Positions 26,795 to 36,281 of a stretch of DNA of 64,000 nt are shown here, in pieces; position 1 is the stretch's first letter, and each line of letters starts with the position of its first letter. The stretch is taken from positions 1-64,000 of the forward strand of contig NZ_RQZH01000001.1 in NCBI RefSeq assembly GCF_003932845.1, in the 5' to 3' direction. The translations under genes and the position numbers were made by a program. This DNA comes from Prevotella sp. OH937_COT-195. Its GTDB lineage: Bacteria > Bacteroidota > Bacteroidia > Bacteroidales > Bacteroidaceae. Below the pieces are notes generated by a model. The model did not search any database. It was not told the DNA's origin and worked only from the letters and a program-made list of their open reading frames with translations.

Positions 26795-27652
26795 ATGAAT
26801 ATACTTGTTACAGGTTGCAACGGACAGTTGGGTTGCGAGATGCAACGCCTTGAGGCGGAACACCCGGAGCATAATTGGATAAACACCGATGTGGCAGAAC
26901 TTGACATTACCAACCGCACTGCAATAGAGCAGATGGTGCGGGAGAAAAAAATAGACGGTATAGTAAACTGCGCGGCATATACCGCTGTTGACAAGGCGGA
27001 AAGCAATGCCGAAACATGCAAACTGCTCAACACTACGGCACCGTCTTATCTTGCTGCGGCGGTGGAAAGTCGCGGCGGCTGGATTATACAGATAAGCACG
27101 GATTATGTTTTCGACGGAACAAAGCACACACCATACACCGAGACCGACACACCTTCGCCCGACAGTGTATACGGCTCTACGAAATTGGAAGGAGAACTCG
27201 CGGTGGCGAAAGCATGCTCGAAGGCAATGATAATACGCACGGCATGGCTTTATTCTTCCTATGGAAACAATTTCGTAAAGACAATGATAAGACTCGGGAA
27301 AGAGAAAGAGCGGCTCGGGGTAATATTCGACCAAATCGGAACTCCGACCTATGCGCGCGACCTTGCAAATGTCATAATGACGGCAATAACGAAAGGCATA
27401 GTACCCGGAACATACCATTTTTCGAACGAAGGAGTAATATCATGGTATGATTTCACAAAGGCAATACACCGCATTGCGGGCATAAATTCGTGCCAAGTGA
27501 TGCCAATACATACCACGGAATACCCCACGCCGGCGAGACGACCCGCATATTCGGTACTCGACAAGACAAAGATAAAACAGACGTACGGCATGGAAGTGCC
27601 GTATTGGGAGGAGTCGCTCGTCGACTGCATTCGCGAATTGTCGGCGGATTGA
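26795..27652 (+). CDS. rfbD: dTDP-4-dehydrorhamnose reductase
   Basis: A 285-residue extended short-chain dehydrogenase that reduces dTDP-4-dehydrorhamnose to dTDP-L-rhamnose for cell-surface polysaccharide. The NAD(P) motif is GCNGQLG near the N terminus. The catalytic set appears as STDYVFDG and YGSTKLEGE (Tyr-x-x-x-Lys), and [19 protein letters not shown] and a C-terminal [12 protein letters not shown] also fit the family. The ATG at 26795 is chosen over an upstream TTG. The other rhamnose genes (rfbA, B, C) are not in this window. Confidence 0.92.
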   Translation: MNILVTGCNGQLGCEMQRLEAEHPEHNWINTDVAELDITNRTAIEQMVREKKIDGIVNCAAYTAVDKAESNAETCKLLNTTAPSYLAAAVESRGGWIIQISTDYVFDGTKHTPYTETDTPSPDSVYGSTKLEGELAVAKACSKAMIIRTAWLYSSYGNNFVKTMIRLGKEKERLGVIFDQIGTPTYARDLANVIMTAITKGIVPGTYHFSNEGVISWYDFTKAIHRIAGINSCQVMPIHTTEYPTPARRPAYSVLDKTKIKQTYGMEVPYWEESLVDCIRELSAD

Positions 27653-27687
27653 TACGGATTTCCGACGGACTTATAAAACATAAACAG

Positions 27688-29280
27688 ATGACAGAGATAG
27701 AAAGAAGAAGAACGTTCGCGATAATATCGCACCCTGATGCGGGAAAGACAACGCTCACCGAAAAATTCCTATTGTTCGGCGGACAGATACAAGTGGCGGG
27801 TGCAGTTAAAAACAACAAGATAAAGAAAACTGCCACCAGCGACTGGATGGACATAGAAAAACAGCGCGGAATATCGGTGTCCACCTCTGTAATGGAGTTC
27901 GACTATGTTCCACCTACGGGAAAGAGCGAGGAACCATACAAGGTGAACATCCTTGACACTCCCGGACACCAAGACTTTGCCGAGGACACTTACCGCACGC
28001 TGACCGCCGTTGACTCGGCTATAATAGTGGTTGACGGCGCAAAGGGAGTGGAGACACAGACGCGCAAATTGATGAACGTGTGCCGAATGCGAAACACTCC
28101 GGTAATCATCTTCATAAACAAGATGGACCGTGAGGGACGCGACCCTTTCGACCTGCTCGACGAACTGGAACAAGAACTTGAGATAAAAGTACGCCCGCTG
28201 TCGTGGCCCATCAACCAAGGCGCGAAATTCAAAGGGGTGTATAACATATATGAGAAGAAACTCGACCTTTTTACCCCCGACAAGCAGCGTGTTACCGAGA
28301 AGGTGGAGGTTTACATAAACGATGCTGCCATGCTTGCCGATTTCGTGGGAGAACAAGATGCCGCAAGGCTGTGCGACGACCTTGAACTTGTTGACGGTGT
28401 GTACCCCGAGTTCGAGGTGGAAACATATCGCTCGGCCGATGTGGCACCGGTGTTCTTCGGCTCGGCACTGAATAATTTTGGCGTTCAAGAACTGCTCAAC
28501 TGTTTCGTGGAGATAGCACCAAGTCCCAAGGAAACCATGGCAGAAGAACGAATGGTGAAGCCGGAGGAAAAGAAATTCACGGGATTCATATTCAAGATAA
28601 CGGCAAACATCGACCCCAATCACCGCTCGTGCATAGCATTTTGCAAGGTGTGTAGCGGCAAGTTCGTGCGTAACCGGCCATATCTGCATGTGCGACATGG
28701 CAAGACGGTACGTTTCTCGTCGCCCACACAGTTCATGGCACAGCGCAAGAGTACAATAGACGAAGCATGGCCGGGAGACATTGTGGGACTGCCGGACAAC
28801 GGTATCTTCAAGATTGGAGACACGCTGACAGAGGGTGAACAGTTGCATTTCCGCGGACTGCCGTCTTTCTCGCCGGAGATGTTCAAGTATATCGAGAACG
28901 ACGACCCGATGAAATCCAAACAACTGGCAAAGGGTATAGACCAACTCATGGACGAGGGAGTGGCGCAACTTTTCGTAAACCAATTCAACGGAAGAAAGAT
29001 TATCGGTACCGTGGGGCAGTTGCAGTTCGAGGTAATACAATATCGCCTTGATAATGAGTACAACGCCAAATGCCGCTGGGAACCGGTTCATCTTTACAAA
29101 GCATGTTGGATAGAGAGCGACGATGTGGCAGAACTTGACAATTTCAAGAAACGCAAATTCCAGTACATGGCACTCGACAAAGAGGGACGGGACGTATTCC
29201 TTGCCGACAGCAGTTACGTTCTGCAGATGGCGCAAGAGGATTTCAAGAAAATAAAATTCCATTTCACGAGTGAGTTCTGA
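27688..29280 (+). CDS. prfC: Peptide chain release factor 3
   Basis: A 530-residue translational GTPase that removes RF1/RF2 from the ribosome after termination. G1 is [10 protein letters not shown] near residue 15, the switch region has [12 protein letters not shown]3 is DTPGH, and G4 is NKMD. Domain 2 and the C-terminal RF3 domain follow ([18 protein letters not shown]). The start is the ATG at 27688 ([12 protein letters not shown]): the frame is open upstream but that part overlaps the end of rfbD and lacks homology. Length matches the family (about 530). Confidence 0.96.
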   Translation: MTEIERRRTFAIISHPDAGKTTLTEKFLLFGGQIQVAGAVKNNKIKKTATSDWMDIEKQRGISVSTSVMEFDYVPPTGKSEEPYKVNILDTPGHQDFAEDTYRTLTAVDSAIIVVDGAKGVETQTRKLMNVCRMRNTPVIIFINKMDREGRDPFDLLDELEQELEIKVRPLSWPINQGAKFKGVYNIYEKKLDLFTPDKQRVTEKVEVYINDAAMLADFVGEQDAARLCDDLELVDGVYPEFEVETYRSADVAPVFFGSALNNFGVQELLNCFVEIAPSPKETMAEERMVKPEEKKFTGFIFKITANIDPNHRSCIAFCKVCSGKFVRNRPYLHVRHGKTVRFSSPTQFMAQRKSTIDEAWPGDIVGLPDNGIFKIGDTLTEGEQLHFRGLPSFSPEMFKYIENDDPMKSKQLAKGIDQLMDEGVAQLFVNQFNGRKIIGTVGQLQFEVIQYRLDNEYNAKCRWEPVHLYKACWIESDDVAELDNFKKRKFQYMALDKEGRDVFLADSSYVLQMAQEDFKKIKFHFTSEF

Positions 29281-29321
29281 TGTCGCTTCAATGCCTTTTC
29301 GGCATTTATTATGAAGTGACA
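29281..29321 (+). other. Stem-loop between prfC and crcB
   Basis: TGTCGCTTCA pairs with TGAAGTGACA (one G-T) and ATGCC with GGCAT, starting immediately after the prfC stop. There is no T run after it. It does not match the fluoride riboswitch. Confidence 0.5.
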
Positions 29322-29326
29322 TTAAG

Positions 29327-29707
29327 ATGCAAAATATGTTTTGTGACGGTATGATACGAGGCATTGTTCTTGTGGCTCTCGGTGGTGCTGCCGGTTCGGT
29401 GGGACGCTATCTTGTTTCGAGATGGCTCTCCGGAGACATGCCGTGGGATACTTTCATGGTAAATGTCATCGGGTCGTTGCTCATCGGACTGCTCACGGGC
29501 ATTGTCGGTCGCGGAATCTTATCTGCCGACATGAAACTGTTGCTCGTTACCGGTTTCTGCGGAGGTTTTACCACTTTCAGCACCTTTGCATACGAGTCGT
29601 TCCGCATGATGCGTTCCGGCGAGGCACTGCTTTTCGCCGCGTATGTCGGCATGAGTGTTGCCGCGGGATTGATGGCAGTATATGCCGGACTTAAAATTAG
29701 TGAATGA
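29327..29707 (+). CDS. crcB: CrcB/Fluc fluoride channel
   Basis: A 126-residue four-helix membrane protein that exports fluoride as a dual-topology dimer. Family motifs are present: GGAAGSVGRYLVSR, FMVNVIGSLLIGLL, and GFCGGFTTFSTFAYE. The ATG at 29327 is used; 29351 (MIRGIV) would give a length closer to many relatives. It follows prfC after a 46-base gap with a hairpin. Confidence 0.93.
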   Translation: MQNMFCDGMIRGIVLVALGGAAGSVGRYLVSRWLSGDMPWDTFMVNVIGSLLIGLLTGIVGRGILSADMKLLLVTGFCGGFTTFSTFAYESFRMMRSGEALLFAAYVGMSVAAGLMAVYAGLKISE

Positions 29708-29731
29708 TTTTAAATATAAAGAAATAATATA

Positions 29732-30772
29732 ATGATAAGCGAAAAAAGAAGTTCCATGCTTCACGGCGTGCTTTTGATGACGCTGTTTGCATGTGCTGCA
29801 TTCTACATCGGCGAGATGGATTTTGTAAAGGCCGTCTCTTTCTCTCCGATGATTGTCGGTATTATCCTCGGAATGATTTACGCCAACAGTCTGCGCAACA
29901 ATCTACCGGATACTTGGGTGCCGGGAATAAAGTTTTGTTCCAAGCGGATATTGCGTACCGGAATCATTCTTTACGGTTTCAAATTGACGTTCCAAGATGT
30001 TACGGCAGTTGGATTTTCTGCCATCGTAATTGATGCAGTGGTCGTCACGGCAACCATACTCATAGGCATGCTCGTTGGCAAACTGCTCAAGATGGACCGT
30101 TCCATCGCCCTGCTCACATCTACCGGCAGTGCCATCTGCGGTGCCGCGGCGGTTCTCGGTTGCGAGGGAGCGATACACGCCAAACCGTATAAAACGGCCG
30201 TAGCCGTATCTACGGTGGTTATATTCGGCACGCTGTCGATGTTCCTTTATCCGATACTTTATCGTGCTGGCATATTCAATCTTCCTCTCGACGAGATGGG
30301 TATATTTACCGGCAGCACCGTACACGAGGTGGCACATGTGGTGGGCGCGGGCAATGCAATGGGGCAGGAGATAGCGAGCACTGCCATAATCGTCAAGATG
30401 ATTCGTGTTATGATGCTCGTTCCGGTACTGCTCGTCATAACTTTTTTCACTGCCCGTTATGTAAAGCGAAACATCGCAGGCGGCAACAAGGACAAAGTAA
30501 ACATATCGATACCATGGTTCGCCATACTGTTCTTGGCAGTGATAGGATTCAACTCACTGAACCTTCTGCCTGCCTCGTTGGTAGATTTCATTAACATCAT
30601 CGACACCTTTCTGCTCACAATGGCCATGACGGCACTGGGCGCAGAGACGGGTATCGACAAGTTCAAACAAGCCGGTTTCAAACCGTTTTTGTTGGCGGCA
30701 ATACTGTATGTCTGGCTTGTCGGAGGCGGATATGCCATGGCAAAGTGGTTTGTTCCCGTTATGAACTATTGA
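29732..30772 (+). CDS. YeiH family putative sulfate exporter
   Basis: A 346-residue inner-membrane protein of the UPF0324/YeiH family with about ten helices. Motifs include LRTGIILYGFKLTFQDV, STGSAICGAAAVLG, and MGIFTGSTVHEVAHVVGAGN. The family is annotated as putative sulfate or sulfonate exporters, but biochemical proof is thin. It starts 24 bases after crcB and probably shares its transcript. Confidence 0.85.
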   Translation: MISEKRSSMLHGVLLMTLFACAAFYIGEMDFVKAVSFSPMIVGIILGMIYANSLRNNLPDTWVPGIKFCSKRILRTGIILYGFKLTFQDVTAVGFSAIVIDAVVVTATILIGMLVGKLLKMDRSIALLTSTGSAICGAAAVLGCEGAIHAKPYKTAVAVSTVVIFGTLSMFLYPILYRAGIFNLPLDEMGIFTGSTVHEVAHVVGAGNAMGQEIASTAIIVKMIRVMMLVPVLLVITFFTARYVKRNIAGGNKDKVNISIPWFAILFLAVIGFNSLNLLPASLVDFINIIDTFLLTMAMTALGAETGIDKFKQAGFKPFLLAAILYVWLVGGGYAMAKWFVPVMNY

Positions 30773-30824
30773 GGATAAATTGTAAAAAAACTTGTTTTTC
30801 TTTTCGTTTGTTAGGTAAATTTTG

Positions 30825-30832
30825 TAAGTTTG
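30825..30832 (+). promoter_or_regulatory. -7 element for the secreted protein gene
   Basis: TAAGTTTG, 61 bases before the ATG at 30894. Confidence 0.45.
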
Positions 30833-30893
30833 CATGTTTAAAGTGATTTTTAATACGTTTTAAATTCAATATAATACTATCAAAACTAACAAC

Positions 30894-32837
30894 ATGCTTA
30901 TGAAAAAAAGTTTACTTACGCTTGTCGCTGTATTTCTTTCTGCGGCAGCATTTGCACAGAACCCGTTTGTCGGGAAGATGTCGCCAATGTCAGATGCTTT
31001 GAAAAATTATTCGCGTTCCGGTATGAAGGACGCACGGAATGCAGGAGAAAACACAGACACGGGACAGGCTCCGCGCAAAGTCGCAACTCCGGTAACGCCG
31101 CCGGAAGGCATGCAGACCGAGGACTATGTATTCATGGCCACCGATGTTGACGGCAAGACAGAGAGCAGCGTGCTGGCCATAGGTTTCAGCGGGAACGATA
31201 TATATGTGCAAGGTTTGTGCGTACATATTCCAAACGCATGGATAAAAGGAACTGTCAGCGGCAGCAAGATTACGTTCGCTTCCGGTCAGTTTTTGGGTGT
31301 GTCGGGTGGATACATCAACATGTATTTTGCCGGTTATGACCCGTTTGCAAAGACTCTGAAAGACGTTGTGTTCGACTATGATGCAGAAGAAAAAAGCATG
31401 TCAACCAAGCAACTTGTTCTAATCAATGACAACGACAATAAATTTTCTCCGTTTTCAATATACACCAGAACTGAGTTTCTCAAGGTTATAGAGCGTGGGG
31501 GCACCCCTTTGACGCCGCATGTTAACGAAATATTTATTAGCAAGTCGGGAGCCGCCCCGAGGCTGCTTTTCACCATTCCTCTGGTTGACATGAACGGAAA
31601 CGCAATGGCGGCATCCAAGGTAAGTTACAAAATTTACTCCGACAATCGCCATGCCATGGCTCCCGTCACTCTGCAAAAGAGCGAATATACAGCCCTGTCG
31701 GAAAACATGACGGAGATACCATATCTGTTCTCGGACAATAAAAACATATACACATGCGACATCGATTTGTTGATGGAATACACCGCATGGAACCGAATCG
31801 GCGTGAAAGCGATATACAGCGGAGGAGGCGAGATTCACGAGAGCGCGATAGGTTGGTTCAGTTTGTTGGAGGCAGACACGTTGCCCGCAGGGCTTACTCC
31901 GCGAGAGTGTGTACTTAACGTGGAAGACGCAAACTATGATAACGACGAAGAGAAGCGCATCGTAAAGGTGGCGGTCGATGGCGAAAACATATACATCAGC
32001 GGACTGGCAAGCCGTTTCCCGTATTCTTGGCTCAAGGGAACGATGAAGGACGACGTCGCAACATTCACGGCCGACAAGTACATCGGAGAGTTTATCGTGC
32101 CGGGATCGAATGAAGTACAACACTACTATTTCAACCCGGAAGGCAACGTGGAGTTCAAATACAACTCCGAAAACCTTATATACACAGCCGATGCATACCG
32201 CATAGACTTTGCCGACGAGACCAGCGATACAGGTTTGTCTAACTATGACAATTATGAAGACGCGGAGATAACGTTCATGGAAGACGTGGCGACAACCCCC
32301 GAACTTCCGGACGTTAACACGTTCGAAATGAATGCGATGGGCGAATATTTCGTTACGTTTTATGTCTATGCAAAAGACGATATAGACGAATACATCATGC
32401 CGAGCAAACTAAGTTACGAACTGTTTGTTGACAAAGGCGACGACAAAACTACTCCTTATGTGTTCACATCTGCGTATTACTGTCTTGACAGTGACATGAC
32501 AACAATGCCATACGATTTCAACTCCAATAACAGAACCATATTCAACGAGGGCGACTACCACACCGTATTCATAAATACCAACAACGTTGCGTCATGGAAA
32601 CGCTTCGGAGTGAAGAGCATATACAATGGAGGAGGCAAGAAAAACGAAACACCCATACGCTGGACTACAATACATCCGGAAGTGACGGGCATAAACGAAA
32701 CAGGCACTGCCGTTGTCGATGTCGTTTACCATGACATGCAGGGACGCAGGACAAATGCCGCCGCCAAGGGACTTCTCATCAAAAAGACGCGTATGGAAGA
32801 CGGAACGGTAAAGACCGTCAAAATTATTAATAAATAA
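30894..32837 (+). CDS. Secreted protein with internal duplication and C-terminal sorting-type tail
   Basis: I do not recognise a named family. The 647 residues start with a signal peptide (cleavage near AAAFAQ, about residue 22). Two parallel blocks follow. The first, residues about 75-320, has NDIYVQGLCVHIPNAWIKGT and later WNRIGVKAIYSGGG. The second, about 340-600, has ENIYISGLASRFPYSWLKGT and WKRFGVKSIYNGGG, so the protein is an internal tandem duplication. The last about 35 residues (YHDMQGRRTNAAAKGLLIKK, ending KIINK) resemble Prevotella type IX secretion sorting tails. The start could also be ATG 30900. Surface or extracellular location is inferred. Confidence 0.75.
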   Translation: MLMKKSLLTLVAVFLSAAAFAQNPFVGKMSPMSDALKNYSRSGMKDARNAGENTDTGQAPRKVATPVTPPEGMQTEDYVFMATDVDGKTESSVLAIGFSGNDIYVQGLCVHIPNAWIKGTVSGSKITFASGQFLGVSGGYINMYFAGYDPFAKTLKDVVFDYDAEEKSMSTKQLVLINDNDNKFSPFSIYTRTEFLKVIERGGTPLTPHVNEIFISKSGAAPRLLFTIPLVDMNGNAMAASKVSYKIYSDNRHAMAPVTLQKSEYTALSENMTEIPYLFSDNKNIYTCDIDLLMEYTAWNRIGVKAIYSGGGEIHESAIGWFSLLEADTLPAGLTPRECVLNVEDANYDNDEEKRIVKVAVDGENIYISGLASRFPYSWLKGTMKDDVATFTADKYIGEFIVPGSNEVQHYYFNPEGNVEFKYNSENLIYTADAYRIDFADETSDTGLSNYDNYEDAEITFMEDVATTPELPDVNTFEMNAMGEYFVTFYVYAKDDIDEYIMPSKLSYELFVDKGDDKTTPYVFTSAYYCLDSDMTTMPYDFNSNNRTIFNEGDYHTVFINTNNVASWKRFGVKSIYNGGGKKNETPIRWTTIHPEVTGINETGTAVVDVVYHDMQGRRTNAAAKGLLIKKTRMEDGTVKTVKIINK

Positions 32838-32901
32838 CAACTTGTCGGGAAGTATCCTGCGGAGAAAGTTCTTTTCCGTGGCATCACACCATCGTTTATA
32901 A

Positions 32902-32986
32902 AGCAAATTCGGCGGAATTGAGTGATAATTTCGCCGAATTTGCTTTTCAATTTCGGCGGTTTTCCCATGCAATACCGGCGGTTTTG
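32902..32986. repeat. Short palindromic repeat cluster, family R2, site 3
   Basis: AGCAAATTCGGCG (32902-32914) pairs perfectly with CGCCGAATTTGCT (32932-32944), followed by units CAATTTCGGCGG and ATACCGGCGGTTTTG. It lies between convergent genes and can act as a terminator. Confidence 0.6.
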
Positions 32987-33037
32987 CTCATCGCGGTGCT
33001 ACGACAGCCCTCCGTTCCAACAGTCTGCGGCTTTCCA

Positions 33038-33946
33038 TTATTCACTCCTGTATCCCGCAGGGGTGGTTCCCGTCATTCGTTTGAAAAACTTGCAGAAAAA
33101 AGAAGGAGTTGGAAAACGGAGTTCTTCCGATAGTTGCGATACAGATATGTCGGAATGTTTGAGAGCCACTTTTGCATCGGTTATTATGGCTCTATCTATC
33201 CACTCTTTCGCCTTTACCCCGCTTACTTTATGTACGAGAGTGCCGAGGTAGCGTTTCGTAACGCATAAACGGTCGGCATAGAAATCGAGTGTGTGATGCC
33301 TTGAGCCGTGTTCGTTTACGAGAACGATAAACTTTTTGAACATATCCTGCACCCTTGTCTGTGTTTCCCGGTGACAGTTGCCGTAGCGTTCGTACAAGGA
33401 GCAGATATAGTTTATTGCGGCTGCCAGCAACGATGCCACCGATTTGCTGTTGCAGTCGGCATCTTCGAGAATCATTCTCATTGTTACAATCATTCGTTCC
33501 ACAATTTCCATCTCGTTTTCTTTTACCTTGACATAAAAATTGCGCACACTGCCATTGAGGGCATTTGGCAGATGTCCGTTCATTACAACATTCAGGAAAT
33601 CTCCTTTCAACACAATTCCCGATACCTCTACCGACGGCGATATGTCCTCAAACTGAACTATTCCGCCGTTGCCCATGAATCCTATTGTGCCACCGGACAC
33701 TTCAACTTCGAGCAGGTTTGCCACGATCCTGACATTTCCTTGATGAAAAAACAGGAATCTGAAATCATCAACTCTGTATGGTACATTCATCGAAAACATT
33801 CCCTTTATTACCTGATTGCTGTTCACTCTGTGAAGCACTGCGAAATTCGGAAATACAAAAGGCTGTATTCCGTCAATCCTTATCCCGCTTTCAAGCAATT
33901 CCTGCAAACTCGAAATTGGAATTCTCTGTGGCTGTTGTTTTGACAT
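33038..33946 (-). CDS. AraC-family transcriptional regulator
   Basis: A 302-residue regulator. The N-terminal sensing domain (to about residue 190) includes FRFLFFHQGNVRIVANLLEVEV. The C-terminal AraC helix-turn-helix pair (about 205-302) has LDFYADRLCVTKRYLGTLVH and LSEELRFPTPSFFCKFFKRM followed by TGTTPAGYR. It is transcribed divergently from the five-gene ABC exporter at 34.1-39.9 kb, which it most likely controls. A small palindrome TACGA-TATT-TCGTA at 34006-34019 between the two is a candidate site. The 17-base motif of the other AraC regulon is absent here. Confidence 0.9.
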   Translation of the reverse strand: MSKQQPQRIPISSLQELLESGIRIDGIQPFVFPNFAVLHRVNSNQVIKGMFSMNVPYRVDDFRFLFFHQGNVRIVANLLEVEVSGGTIGFMGNGGIVQFEDISPSVEVSGIVLKGDFLNVVMNGHLPNALNGSVRNFYVKVKENEMEIVERMIVTMRMILEDADCNSKSVASLLAAAINYICSLYERYGNCHRETQTRVQDMFKKFIVLVNEHGSRHHTLDFYADRLCVTKRYLGTLVHKVSGVKAKEWIDRAIITDAKVALKHSDISVSQLSEELRFPTPSFFCKFFKRMTGTTPAGYRSE

Positions 33947-33968
33947 GACATTTATGACTTTTTCGATG

Positions 33969-33976
33969 CAAAGATA
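33969..33976 (-). promoter_or_regulatory. -7 element for the AraC regulator at 33946
   Basis: TATCTTTG on the minus strand, 22 bases upstream of the ATG. Confidence 0.5.
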
Positions 33977-34050
33977 GCAAACAATGCTTATTCTGCATTA
34001 TTTTTTACGATATTTCGTACTTAAAGAACATAAAGTGCTAAAATTGGATA

Positions 34051-34081
34051 TTGACAACCCGTATAAATCGGCATAACTTTA
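34051..34081 (+). promoter_or_regulatory. Promoter of the ABC exporter operon
   Basis: TTG (34051-34053), a 20-base spacer and TAACTTTA (34074-34081). The last base departs from TAnnTTTG, consistent with a weak promoter needing an activator. Confidence 0.55.
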
Positions 34082-34108
34082 CACCCAATAAAAAATGTAT
34101 GAAAAAGA

Positions 34109-35365
34109 ATGATGAAAAATGCTTTAATATTGTTTCTCACGGCTTGCTGTCTCCCCGTATGTGCACAACTGACCATTGACGAAGCATTGGAGCGTGCGCG
34201 TGCAAATTATCCTTACATAAAGCAGTATGCGCTGTTGGAGCAGAGTCGCGATTTCACATTGTCGAATGTGGCCAAAGGTTGGTTGCCGCAAGTGTCGGTG
34301 TCGGGGCGTGCCACATATCAGAGCGACGTTACGCGACTGCCAATCGATGCCAAAATGTTTGGGGCAGAATATGAAGGACTGTCTCGCTACCAATACGATA
34401 CGCATATAATGGTAAGTCAGACAATATATGACGGTGGCACGATTGCAACCGGAAAGGGTGTTGGCACGGCATATAACGATGTTTTGCGCGAGCAAATAAA
34501 TGTCACGATGTACGGCATACGGGAACGCGTGACCCAACTGTTTTTCGGCATTTTGCTCATTGATGTGCAACTTGACCGGAATGAATTGCTGCAAGACGAC
34601 CTCCGGCTGGGGCTGAAAACGGTTGAGTCAATGTTTGCCGCAGGTATTGCCAACCGAACCGATGTTGATGCGGTGATGGTGGAACAGATACGTGCAAGAC
34701 AACAGAAAGCAACGCTGCATACGATGCGCCAAACGTACTCGAGAATGCTCTCGACGTTCACCGGCATTCCGATTGATGACTTGGCAAGATTGCAAAAGCC
34801 GGACGATACACTCGTGACATTGGGCAACAACCGTCCCGAACTGTTGCTATATGATGCAAAACAGCGATTACTCGATGCCCGCCGGCGGTCGCTCGATGCT
34901 TCGTTACGCCCCCGAGTGGGTGTTTTTCTGCAAGGCGGATTCGGCAATCCCGGTCTCAACATGCTCAAAAAGGGTTGGGACGCATATTACAAGGTGGGAG
35001 CAACGGTGTCGTGGAACATTGGTGCAATATATACATGGAAGAACAATTGCAGGCTCATAGAAATGGAACGATGGCAGGCAGAGACCGAACGTGCCACCTT
35101 TCTTTTCAACCATAGAATGCAAGAACAGCATGCAAACGGACTGATAGAGAACCTGCGTAAACAGATTGTAATGGACGATGAGATAATCCGCCTGCGCGAG
35201 AACATACGGAGCAATAGCGAGAAGCGGGTACGGGGCGGCATAGAGACGGTAAACGAGATGTTGCGCGACATAAATGCAGTTAGTGAGGCAAGATTGCAGC
35301 GTGACATTCATGAGGTGAAGATGTTGCAAGCAGTCTATGAACTGAAAACGATAAACAACAACTGA
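34109..35365 (+). CDS. TolC-family outer membrane efflux protein
   Basis: A 418-residue outer-membrane channel with a short signal peptide (KNALILFLTACCLPVCAQ) and two Ala/Arg/Glu-rich helical repeats. FVL-type TolC motifs appear as LTIDEALERARANYPYIKQY and WNIGAIYTWKNNC. It is the first gene of an exporter operon, and the adaptor gene starts one base after its stop. It is expected to form the exit duct for the ABC-2 exporter downstream. Confidence 0.88.
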   Translation: MMKNALILFLTACCLPVCAQLTIDEALERARANYPYIKQYALLEQSRDFTLSNVAKGWLPQVSVSGRATYQSDVTRLPIDAKMFGAEYEGLSRYQYDTHIMVSQTIYDGGTIATGKGVGTAYNDVLREQINVTMYGIRERVTQLFFGILLIDVQLDRNELLQDDLRLGLKTVESMFAAGIANRTDVDAVMVEQIRARQQKATLHTMRQTYSRMLSTFTGIPIDDLARLQKPDDTLVTLGNNRPELLLYDAKQRLLDARRRSLDASLRPRVGVFLQGGFGNPGLNMLKKGWDAYYKVGATVSWNIGAIYTWKNNCRLIEMERWQAETERATFLFNHRMQEQHANGLIENLRKQIVMDDEIIRLRENIRSNSEKRVRGGIETVNEMLRDINAVSEARLQRDIHEVKMLQAVYELKTINNN

Positions 35366-35366
35366 T

Positions 35367-36254
35367 ATGAGAAAGTTTTTTTTATTATTGACAACCGTAA
35401 TGGCGGCGGCATGTTCGTCGGGAAATAAAGAATATGATGCAACGGGAACGTTCGAGGCAACGGAAATAATGGTTAGTGCCGAGCAATCGGGACGGTTGAT
35501 GACATTCGACATTACAGAGGGTGATTTTTTGGAACGAGACCGTCAGGCAGGGGTGATAGACACGGTGCAACTAACACTGAAAGCAAGACAGTTGGGAGCC
35601 AACCGAGAGAGCATTGCCAACCAACGTCCCGACATGCGGAAACAGGTCGCAGCCACACGCCGGCAGATTGCAGAGGCGGAGCGGGAAGTGGCGCGGTTCG
35701 GACATCTGGTAAAGGACGATGCCGCCAACCGCAAACAACTTGAAGACGCACAGAGCCGGTTGGATGTGTTGCGAAAGCAGTTGGAAGCACAAAAATCGTC
35801 ACTCGGAAACATCGCGCGGAGCATCGACTCGCAGGTGGGAGCTGCTGAAATACAGCGGTTGCAAGTGCTTGATCAGTTGAGGAAATGTTACATCACGACT
35901 CCGATTGCCGGCACTGTACTCGAAAAATATGCCGAGCAAGGAGAATTTGTCACCGTGGGTAAACCGCTCTTCAAAATTGCCGACACGCAAAATATGTATT
36001 TGCGTGCATACATAACATCGGTGAAATTGTCGCGAGTGAAGATCGGACAGAATGTAAAGGTTTTCTCCGACTATGGTGGTGGCACAAAGCATGAATATGA
36101 TGGTGTCGTTACGTGGATTAGCAGCCGATCCGAGTTTACACCCAAGAACATTCTCACAGATGACGAACGTGCCGATCAGGTATATGCCGTTAAGATAAGA
36201 GTTAAGAATGACGGGTATGTAAAGATAGGAATGTATGGCGAGGTAAGGTTCTGA
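35367..36254 (+). CDS. HlyD-type periplasmic adaptor lipoprotein
   Basis: A 295-residue membrane-fusion protein similar to YbhG, bridging the ABC-2 permeases and the TolC channel. A lipobox-like MAAACSS near residue 16 suggests lipid anchoring. The lipoyl half-domains are ATGTFEATEIMVSAEQSGRL and TPIAGTVLEKYAEQGEFV, flanking a long coiled-coil hairpin (about residues 75-165). It sits between the OMF gene and the ATPase gene in a tightly spaced operon. Confidence 0.88.
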   Translation: MRKFFLLLTTVMAAACSSGNKEYDATGTFEATEIMVSAEQSGRLMTFDITEGDFLERDRQAGVIDTVQLTLKARQLGANRESIANQRPDMRKQVAATRRQIAEAEREVARFGHLVKDDAANRKQLEDAQSRLDVLRKQLEAQKSSLGNIARSIDSQVGAAEIQRLQVLDQLRKCYITTPIAGTVLEKYAEQGEFVTVGKPLFKIADTQNMYLRAYITSVKLSRVKIGQNVKVFSDYGGGTKHEYDGVVTWISSRSEFTPKNILTDDERADQVYAVKIRVKNDGYVKIGMYGEVRF

Positions 36255-36281
36255 ACCACTGCCATCTTAATTGTGACGCAA

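Noticed and set aside
27490-27687. Long N-terminal extension of prfC
   Set aside because: It overlaps the 3' end of rfbD in another frame; the RF3 homology starts at ATG 27688.
29281-29326. Fluoride riboswitch before crcB
   Set aside because: The conserved GGNGAUGG and GAUGA pseudoknot elements are absent; the stretch is a plain stem-loop right after the prfC stop.
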